In this document: piece by piece, positions 58,033-64,000 of the stretch
Numbering within the stretch: position 1 is the first letter of the stretch
Layout of the letters: the number at the start of each line of letters is the position of its first letter
Assembly: GCF_040549485.1 (NCBI RefSeq)
Contig: NZ_JBEPTK010000005.1
Location: 310,001-374,000, forward strand
Reading direction: 5' to 3'
Source of the DNA: Constrictibacter sp. MBR-5
Lineage (GTDB): Bacteria; Pseudomonadota; Alphaproteobacteria; JAJUGE01
Length of the DNA: 64,000 nucleotides
Notes under the pieces: model-generated
What the model was told of the DNA's origin: nothing
The model's input: only the letters and a program-made list of their open reading frames with translations
Databases searched by the model: none
Program-made: the position numbers and the translations under genes

Positions 58033-59072
58033 GCACCGCCGAGATCGCCACCGCCGGCACCGCCAACGCCGAGGCGCCGCAGGTGCGGCGGGCGCTCGGT
58101 GCGCCGCTGGTCGAGGTGCGCAACCTCCGCAAGCACTTCCCGATCACCGAGGGCATCTTCGTCAAGCGCGCCATCGCCCACGTGAAGGCCGTCGACGACG
58201 TCAGCTTCACCATCCGCAAGGGCGAGACGCTGGGCGTCGTCGGCGAATCCGGCTGCGGCAAGACGACGACCGGCCGCTGCATCCTGCAGCTGGAGCGGCC
58301 CACCTCCGGGCAGATCCTCTACGAGGGCACCGATCTGGGCACGCTGAGCCAGGGAGAACTGATCCCCTGGCGCCGCCGCATGCAGGTGATTTTCCAGGAC
58401 CCCTACAGCTCGCTGAACCCGCGCATGAAGGTCGGCGAGATCCTCGCCGAGCCGATGAAGGTGCACGGCATCATCCCGGACGCCAAGGCGCGCCGCGAGC
58501 GGGTGCTGGAGCTGCTCTCGGTGTGCGGGCTCAATCCGCGCTTCGCCGACCGCTACCCGCACGAGATGTCGGGCGGGCAGCGCCAGCGCGTCGGCATCGC
58601 GCGGGCCCTGGCGCTGGAGCCGGAATTCATCATCTGCGACGAGGCGGTGTCTGCGCTTGACGTCTCGATCCAGGCGCAGGTGATCAACCTGCTGGAGGAT
58701 CTGCGCGAGAAGTTCCAGCTGACCTACCTGTTCATCGCCCACGATCTCAGCGTGGTGCGCCACATCTGCCATCGGGTGGCGGTGATGTATCTCGGCCGGA
58801 TGGTCGAGATCGCCGAGACGGACGAACTGTTCGACAACCCGCTGCACCCCTACACGCAGGCGCTGCTGGAGGCCGTGCCGATCCCGGACCCGGAGATCGA
58901 GATGGCGCGCGCCCACCGGGTGATCCGCGGCGAGATCCCCAGTCCGATCAACCCGCCGTCGGGATGCGTCTTCCATCCGCGCTGCGACCGCGCGGTCGCG
59001 GGATGCAGCGCGCACGTGCCGGTTCTTCGCGAGCTGCGCCCGGGGCACTGGGTGGCCTGTACGGAGGTCTAG
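58029..59072 (+). CDS. peptide/opine ABC transporter ATP-binding protein (DppF-like)
   Basis: A 347-residue second ATPase of the same importer: Walker [23 protein letters not shown], signature [12 protein letters not shown], Walker [13 protein letters not shown], and a C-terminal cysteine motif [15 protein letters not shown]. It pairs with the DppD-like subunit to drive import. A 28-residue Ala-rich leader precedes the domain. Its ATG overlaps the previous stop by four bases. Confidence 0.92.
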
Positions 59073-59156
59073 AGGAGGTCGAACAGGACGACGGCGCGGA
59101 GACGGGAGGCCGCGCGCAGGGCCCGACAAAACCAGACAACAAAGGGAGGAGTGGGC

Positions 59157-60779
59157 ATGAGAGGGGCATTTACGACCGGCATCGCCTTAACGGCCGTTCT
59201 GGCCGCAGGCATGATGGCGAGCCAGGCGAGGGCGGCGGAAGAGCCGCAGCGCGGCGGGATCCTGCGCTTCGTCGTTCCGGACGAGCCGCCGAGCTTCGAC
59301 GGCCACCGCGAGACGACCTTCGCGCTGATGCATCCGATCGGGCCGTTCTACAGCGTGCTGACGCGTATCAACCCGGACAACATGTCGTCGACCAGCGACA
59401 TCGTGTGCGACCTGTGCACGGAGATGCCGAAGGCCGAGAACGACGGCAAGCGCTACACCTTCAAGATCCGCGAGGGCGTCAAGTTCCACGACGGCAGCGC
59501 GCTGACGGCGCACGACGTGGCGGCGAGCTTCCAGAAGATCATCGATCCGCCGGAAGGCGTGCAGAGCGCGCGCAAGGCCTACTTCGTCATGGTCGACAAG
59601 GTGTCGGCGCCGGACGACCGCACCGTCGTGTTCGACCTGAAATACCCGTCCGGCGCCTTCATGAAGGCGGTGGCGAACCCGTTCAACTTCATCTACCCGA
59701 AGGCGAAGCTCGACCAGGATCCGCACTGGTTCGAGAAGAACGTCCTGGGCTCCGGTCCGTTCAAGTTCGGCGAGTGGCAGCCGGGCGCCACGATGACCGG
59801 CGTGCGGAACGAGAACTACCACCATAAGGGACAGCCCTATCTCGACGGCTTCGAGGCGATCTTCGCGCCGCAGCAGAGCGTCCGTGCCCAGGCGATCCGC
59901 GGCGACCGTGCCGCGATCGAGTTCCGCGGCTTCCCGCCGAAGACCCGCGACGAGCTCAAGGATGCCCTCGGAGACAAGATCACGGTCCAGGAGAGCGACT
60001 GGAACTGCGTCCTGCTGATGACGCCGAACCATCGCCGCAAGCCGTTCGATGACGTGCGCGTGCGGCGCGCCGTCACGCTGGCCCTCGACCGCTGGAACGG
60101 CTCGAAATACCTGTCCGAGATCGCGATCGTGAAGACGGTCGGCGGCATCGTGTTTCCCGGCGACGAACTGGCGGCGAACAAGGAAGAGCTGCAGCAGATC
60201 GCCGGCTACTGGCCCGACCACAAGAAGTCCCAGGAGGAGGCGAAGCGCCTGCTGAAGGAGGCAGGGGTCCAGACGCCGCTGCAGGTCAAGATCGTCAACC
60301 GCGCGGTCGACCAGCCCTACAAGATCGTCGGCATCTGGGTGATCGACCAGCTCCGCCAGATCGGGATCACGGCCGAACAGGAAGTGCTGCCGACGGGGCC
60401 GTTCTACGACCAGCTGCGGACGAAGCACGAGTGGGATCTGGCGATCGAGTTCAACTGCCAGTCCAACGTCAACCCGCTGCTCGACGTCTCCAAGTTCGTC
60501 TCCGAGGATGTCTCCGGCTCGAACTACGGCGGCTATGTCGATCGCGAACTCGACAAGATGTTCGAGGAGATGAACAAGACGGGCGACGAGGAGAAGCAGC
60601 GTTCGCTGATGCGCGCCTTCGAGAAGCGGGTGCTCGACGAGGAGGCCCGGATGTTCATCACGCTGTGGTGGTACCGGATCATCCCGCACCGCTCCTACGT
60701 GAAGGGCTGGACCATCAGCCCGAGCCACTATCTCAACCAGCAGCTCGACAACGTCTGGATCGACAAGTCGCAGATGTGA
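59157..60779 (+). CDS. ABC transporter substrate-binding protein, family 5
   Basis: A 540-residue periplasmic receptor with a Sec signal (about 1-27, ending ARA). SBP_bac_5 features are GGILRFVVPDEPPSFDGH, IREGVKFHDGSALTAHDVAASF and GSGPFKFGEWQPGA. It delivers peptides, opines or similar solutes to the permeases that follow. GGAGG lies seven bases before ATG 59157; a GTG at 59151 is less likely. It lies third in the operon and is separated from the permeases by an RNA hairpin. Confidence 0.92.
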   Translation: MRGAFTTGIALTAVLAAGMMASQARAAEEPQRGGILRFVVPDEPPSFDGHRETTFALMHPIGPFYSVLTRINPDNMSSTSDIVCDLCTEMPKAENDGKRYTFKIREGVKFHDGSALTAHDVAASFQKIIDPPEGVQSARKAYFVMVDKVSAPDDRTVVFDLKYPSGAFMKAVANPFNFIYPKAKLDQDPHWFEKNVLGSGPFKFGEWQPGATMTGVRNENYHHKGQPYLDGFEAIFAPQQSVRAQAIRGDRAAIEFRGFPPKTRDELKDALGDKITVQESDWNCVLLMTPNHRRKPFDDVRVRRAVTLALDRWNGSKYLSEIAIVKTVGGIVFPGDELAANKEELQQIAGYWPDHKKSQEEAKRLLKEAGVQTPLQVKIVNRAVDQPYKIVGIWVIDQLRQIGITAEQEVLPTGPFYDQLRTKHEWDLAIEFNCQSNVNPLLDVSKFVSEDVSGSNYGGYVDRELDKMFEEMNKTGDEEKQRSLMRAFEKRVLDEEARMFITLWWYRIIPHRSYVKGWTISPSHYLNQQLDNVWIDKSQM

Positions 60780-60791
60780 CGTGACCAGCCA

Positions 60792-60816
60792 CCCCTCTCC
60801 CGGTCCGGGAGAGGGG
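60792..60816 (+). other. intra-operon hairpin between receptor and permease genes
   Basis: CCCCTCTCCCGG and its perfect complement flank a single T, giving an 11-12 bp stem 12 bases after the receptor stop. No T-run follows and the operon continues, so it may stabilise the upstream mRNA and keep receptor levels above permease levels. Similar CTCTCCCG...CGGGAGAG palindromes recur in many alphaproteobacterial genomes. Confidence 0.6.
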
Positions 60817-60850
60817 CCCTGTCACCCTGGATGGAGTCGGTCGAGCAGCC

Positions 60851-61822
60851 ATGTGGCAGTACACGGTCAAGCGTATCCTGATGACGATACCGACGCTCCT
60901 CGGAGCGGCCGTGCTCGTCTTCTTCCTGCTGCGCCTCATCCCGGGCGACGTCTGCATGCTGCGTCTCGCCGGCACCGGCAGCAACGTCGATCCCTCCGTC
61001 CTGGCGCAATGCCGCCTGGAACTCGGCCTGGACGAGCCCGCGATCACGCAGTTCCTCAGCTGGATCTGGGGGTTCGTGCAGGGCGACTTCGGAAAGTCGA
61101 TGTGGACCGGGCGCCCGATCAACGTCGAGATCGCGAGCCGCTTCCCGCTCTCGCTCCAGGTCGCGCTGATGGCAACGTTCATCTCGGTCGTCATCGCGAT
61201 CCCGCTGGGCGTCCTCGCCGCGGTCAAGCAGGACTCCTGGGTCGACTACGTCGTCCGCCTGTTCTCGATCGCCGGCATCGCCATGCCGTCCTTCTGGCTC
61301 GGCATCCTGATGATCCTCGGCATCCTGATCATCAGCCAGGCCTGGTTCGGCGCGCCGTGGATGCCGCCCATCCGCTACGTCCCGATCTGGGAGGACCCGT
61401 TTCACAATATTTCGATGCTGATCTGGCCAGCCCTGGCGACCGGGTACCGCTATTCCGCCGTGACGCTGCGGATGACGCGGTCGTCGATGCTCGAGGTGCT
61501 GCGCGAGGACTATGTCCGCACGGCGCGGGCGAAGGGCCTGGTTGAGAAGCTGATCGTCAATCGCCATGCGCTGCGGAATGCCCTGCTGCCGGTCATCACG
61601 ATCGTCGGCATCGAGTTCGCGTTCCTGATGGGCGGGCTGGTCGTCACCGAGCAGGTGTTCAACCTGAACGGCTTGGGGCGCCTGTTCGTGCAGTCGGTCA
61701 CCCAGCACGACTACGCGATGACGCAGGCGCTCGTGATGGTCGTGGTGACGATCTTCATCTTCATCAATTTCCTGGTCGACATGTGCTACGCATGGCTCGA
61801 CCCGCGCATCCGCTACCGCTAG
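60851..61822 (+). CDS. peptide/opine ABC transporter permease (DppB-like)
   Basis: A 323-residue inner-membrane protein with six helices. It opens with YTVKRILMTIPTLLGAAVLVFFLLRLIPGD, the usual DppB first helix and loop (residues 3-31). The EAA loop facing the ATPases reads DYVRTARAKGLVEKLIVNRHALRNA. The end is LVDMCYAWLDPRIRYR. Forms the channel with the next gene product, ten bases downstream. Confidence 0.93.
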   Translation: MWQYTVKRILMTIPTLLGAAVLVFFLLRLIPGDVCMLRLAGTGSNVDPSVLAQCRLELGLDEPAITQFLSWIWGFVQGDFGKSMWTGRPINVEIASRFPLSLQVALMATFISVVIAIPLGVLAAVKQDSWVDYVVRLFSIAGIAMPSFWLGILMILGILIISQAWFGAPWMPPIRYVPIWEDPFHNISMLIWPALATGYRYSAVTLRMTRSSMLEVLREDYVRTARAKGLVEKLIVNRHALRNALLPVITIVGIEFAFLMGGLVVTEQVFNLNGLGRLFVQSVTQHDYAMTQALVMVVVTIFIFINFLVDMCYAWLDPRIRYR

Positions 61823-61832
61823 GAGCGCCGGT

Positions 61833-62735
61833 ATGGTCACCACCTCGGAAGCCCGCGTCGACGCCGCGGTCACGGACATCCCGCAGAAGCCTTCGAGCCT
61901 GTCCGCGCTGTTCCGCATCGCGCGCAAGAAGCCTCTCGGCACTGCCGGCGCGCTCATCGTGATCGTCATGATCCTGGCGGCGATCTTCGCCGACGCGGTC
62001 GCCCCTTACGATCCCGTGGCCAACAACTTCATGGCGATGGAGCAGGCACCGTCCTGGGAGTTCCTGCTCGGCACCGACCAATTCGGCCGGGACCTGCTGT
62101 CGCGGATCATCTACGGCGCCCGCACGGCGCTGTTCGTCGGCTTCGCGGCGGCTTTCGTGGGCGGCTCGATCGGCATGGTCCTCGGCGTCGGCAGCGCCTA
62201 TTTCGGCGGCTGGATCGACCTCGTCTTCCAGCGGGTCATGGACGTGTTCATGGCCTTCCCGCTGATCATCATGGCGCTGGCGGTGGTGGCCATCTTCGGC
62301 ACCGGAACGCACAACGTCATCCTGGCCATCACCATTCCGTTCATTCCGCGATGCGCGCGGGTGGTGCGATCGAGCGCGCTCTCGGTGCGCGAGATGCCCT
62401 ATGTCGACGCGGCACGCGCCTGCGGCTTCCGGCACCTGCGCATCATCCTCCGCCACATGGCACCGAACGTCATGGCGCCCTTCCTGATCATGGTGACCGC
62501 GTTCGTCGGCCAGGCGATCCTCCTGGAGGCGTCGCTCTCCTATCTCGGCCTGGGCGTGCAGGAGCCGACGCCGGCCTGGGGCCTCATGCTGCAGGGCGGC
62601 GCGTCCGAGTATGCCGAGAGTGCGCCGTGGATCGCGGTGTTCCCAGGGCTCGCCATCACGCTCGCGGTCTTCGGATTCAACCTGTTCGGCGACGCGCTGC
62701 GCGACACCCTCGATCCGCGGCTCAGGTCGCAGTAG
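61833..62735 (+). CDS. peptide/opine ABC transporter permease (DppC-like)
   Basis: A 300-residue permease with six helices and the DppC-type N-terminal extension. LLGTDQFGRDLLSRIIYGAR follows the first periplasmic loop, the EAA loop is MPYVDAARACGFRHLRIILRHMAPN, and LGVQEPTPAWGLMLQGG and DTLDPRLR close it. AGGAG precedes ATG 61833 by eight bases. Last gene of the importer operon. Confidence 0.93.
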   Translation: MVTTSEARVDAAVTDIPQKPSSLSALFRIARKKPLGTAGALIVIVMILAAIFADAVAPYDPVANNFMAMEQAPSWEFLLGTDQFGRDLLSRIIYGARTALFVGFAAAFVGGSIGMVLGVGSAYFGGWIDLVFQRVMDVFMAFPLIIMALAVVAIFGTGTHNVILAITIPFIPRCARVVRSSALSVREMPYVDAARACGFRHLRIILRHMAPNVMAPFLIMVTAFVGQAILLEASLSYLGLGVQEPTPAWGLMLQGGASEYAESAPWIAVFPGLAITLAVFGFNLFGDALRDTLDPRLRSQ

Positions 62736-62753
62736 CCCCCAAAACCGGGGGCT
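62734..62753 (+). terminator. hairpin at the end of the ABC importer operon
   Basis: AGCCCCC and GGGGGCT flank AAAACC, starting within the stop codon of the last permease gene. No T-run follows. It probably ends or weakens transcription before the FecR-domain gene. Confidence 0.5.
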
Positions 62754-62811
62754 GGTCCCCGACCGAATTGTCCCGACATTCTACGAGAAAATCGTAGGTC
62801 GGGGGGAGCCG

Positions 62812-63291
62812 ATGCGGGTTTCGGAACGGGCTCTACGTCGTCTCGGCGGCAGAGCGTTGGCAGCTTGTCTCATCGTCGGCTGCTGGGCCGCCGCACCCGC
62901 CGGAAGCCGGGAACCGGACGCAACGATCGGGGTCGTCAAGACGGTTTCCGGAACGGCCTTCATCGATCGCCGGGGGGCTTCCCTGACGCCGCTGGCCGGC
63001 CTGAGGATCGAATTGGGCGACCGCCTGCGGACGGGAGCCGACGGCGCGCTCGGGGTGACCCTGCGCGACGGCACCCTGATCGCCCTGGGCGCGGACACGC
63101 AGTTCGTGGTGGAGACGTTCGCGTTCAAGCCGCAGAGGGGCCTCCTGGGGTTCGTCGGCCGTCTCCTGCGCGGCGACGCGGTCTACACGAGTGGCGAGAT
63201 CGGCAGGCTCGCGCCCGAGAGCGTCGAGTTTCACGTCCCCGGCGGTGTCGTCGGCGTGCGCGGCACACGCTTTGCGGCGAGAGCGCGATGA
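62812..63291 (+). CDS. secreted FecR-domain protein
   Basis: A 159-residue protein with a signal peptide (about 1-32, WAAAPAGS at its end). One FecR domain follows: GVVKTVSGTAFIDRRGASLTPLAGLRIELGDRLRTG-type start, then GALGVTLRDGTLIALGADTQFVVE and a final VPGGVVGVRGTRFAARA. There is no FecI sigma factor or TonB receptor nearby, so it belongs to the stand-alone periplasmic FecR group, not iron-citrate signalling. GGGGGAG precedes ATG 62812. The stop overlaps the next start (ATGA). Confidence 0.82.
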   Translation: MRVSERALRRLGGRALAACLIVGCWAAAPAGSREPDATIGVVKTVSGTAFIDRRGASLTPLAGLRIELGDRLRTGADGALGVTLRDGTLIALGADTQFVVETFAFKPQRGLLGFVGRLLRGDAVYTSGEIGRLAPESVEFHVPGGVVGVRGTRFAARAR

Positions 63292-64000
63292 GCGGCACAG
63301 GGCGCGCGATCCTCCTCGCCGGGCTGCTGCTGATTCCCGCCTGCGCCCGGGAACTCGCGCTTCCCGCCACACAAGTGCCTCCAGAAAGCTTCAACGTCCA
63401 TCTCGCCGAGGCGTATCTGGCGCTCTCCGACGCCGAGGCCGAGCGCTTCGATCGCGGGGATGCCCGGCGTTATCGCGACCGTGCCGCTGCCAGTCTCCGG
63501 GGTGAGACAGTCGCTCCCGAGCCGCTGTCGGCCCGGGTTTTGCCGGCGGAAGAGGTCGGCGCGCTGGCGGCGGCGCGGGTCCGGCTGGTCGATGTGCTGG
63601 AGCAGGGGGCGGCCGTCCTCGCCCCGAAGGAGGCGGCGCGAGCCCAGGCCATGTTCGACTGCTGGATGGAGGAGCAGGAGGAGGGGCATCAGCCGGCCGA
63701 CATCGCCGTCTGCCGGGACGGTTTCACCGAAAGCGTCGCCGCGGCTGAGGGGCAGCTGGGCAAGAGCCTCGTCGTCCTGCTGCCCGATGCGGCGGGCAAG
63801 GTGGGGGCGGTCGCTTTCGCCACCGCGGCGGGATCGCAGGACCTCACGAGGCCATTGGAGGCATCTGCCGCGGCGGCCGGCCAGCGGCCCGACAGGTCGG
63901 TGGTGATCGACGAGGCGAGCGTTCGGCAGCTGTTCGGCAAGGCCCTGCGGGTCGAGCCGCCGGCGCCGACGCGGTTTTTGCTCTACTTCATCGCCGGCAC
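63288..64000 (+). CDS. predicted lipoprotein, incomplete at right edge
   Basis: The frame is open from ATG 63288 to the window end (237 codons). A 14-residue hydrophobic leader ends in LLLIPACA, with Cys17 suiting a lipobox. The body has helical, Ala-rich sequence with AYLALSDAEAERFDRGDARRY and FDCWMEEQEEGHQPADIAVC, as in N-terminal parts of OmpA-type lipoproteins. The OmpA domain itself, if present, would lie beyond the edge. It is translationally coupled to the FecR gene, suggesting a joint envelope role. Confidence 0.6.
   Translation, partial: MSGTGRAILLAGLLLIPACARELALPATQVPPESFNVHLAEAYLALSDAEAERFDRGDARRYRDRAAASLRGETVAPEPLSARVLPAEEVGALAAARVRLVDVLEQGAAVLAPKEAARAQAMFDCWMEEQEEGHQPADIAVCRDGFTESVAAAEGQLGKSLVVLLPDAAGKVGAVAFATAAGSQDLTRPLEASAAAAGQRPDRSVVIDEASVRQLFGKALRVEPPAPTRFLLYFIAG

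Noticed and set aside
60792-60816. Intrinsic terminator splitting the ABC importer operon
   Set aside because: No T-run follows, and the permease genes downstream show no promoter of their own and complete the importer.

Overview
The window reads as chromosomal DNA of a high-GC alphaproteobacterium, probably from the Rhodospirillales. The pointers are the very high GC at third codon positions, the GAAC-N7-GAAC LexA operator typical of the class, a DUF2794 protein, two stand-alone PAS_5 (DUF1388-type) proteins, TakP-type TRAP genes and the DmdC-type acyl-CoA dehydrogenase. I see no phage, insertion sequence, CRISPR array, rRNA or tRNA. Two short stretches hold broken genes: a frameshifted diguanylate cyclase near 9 kb and a TadE-like pilin remnant near 44.6 kb.

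Layout. 0-12 kb: two acyl-CoA dehydrogenases, a PAS protein, a GNAT/HlyC-like acyltransferase pair, a GlcD-type FAD dehydrogenase, a lone peptide-type ABC binding protein, a fused TRAP permease, a broken GGDEF gene and hemP behind a near-perfect Fur box. 12-20.7 kb: housekeeping (parE, comM/YifB) with a stress protein, a PhzS-like monooxygenase divergent from an alpha/beta hydrolase, a NYN-domain protein, and an Lrp/LysE pair. 20.8-24.2 kb: a TakP-like TRAP system whose binding protein is encoded convergently. 24.4-29.9 kb: a DUF1932 dehydrogenase-cobQ-IMPase operon, then imuB behind its own LexA box, then a CopD-like membrane protein. 29.9-37.7 kb: mixed metabolism and regulation (CapA, Crp/Fnr, amidohydrolase, PAS_5, OsmC, a tiny lipoprotein, a DapA-family lyase, an ABM monooxygenase, a PuuB-like oxidase).

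37.8-43 kb is the most distinctive part. A GTG-started uroporphyrinogen-decarboxylase-superfamily protein with a 260-residue C-terminal extension is divergent from a TonB energising operon: periplasmic protein, ExbB, ExbD, a second ExbD whose membrane aspartate is asparagine, and TonB. A Fur-like site lies between them.

43-55 kb: an acyl-CoA dehydrogenase, a D-serine-dehydratase-like PLP enzyme, an EamA exporter, glutathione-dependent formaldehyde dehydrogenase followed by a duplicated terminator, an EstB-like serine hydrolase, DUF2794, an SDR, and an amidase-HpaI aldolase-double ABC ATPase operon. 55-64 kb: a VOC protein and a secreted hydrolase, a complete peptide/opine ABC operon (two ATPases, binding protein, two permeases), and at the edge a FecR-domain protein overlapping an incomplete lipoprotein gene.

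Taken together the region is rich in uptake (TRAP, dipeptide-type ABC, TonB) and in acyl-CoA and amide catabolism, as expected of a free-living heterotroph. No single new defence or biosynthetic island is evident. The unusual items are small: an ExbD pair with one subunit lacking its proton-carrying residue, a URO-D fusion with an H-x-H...C motif, an HlyC-fold protein lacking both catalytic positions, and an imuB gene detached from imuA and dnaE2.
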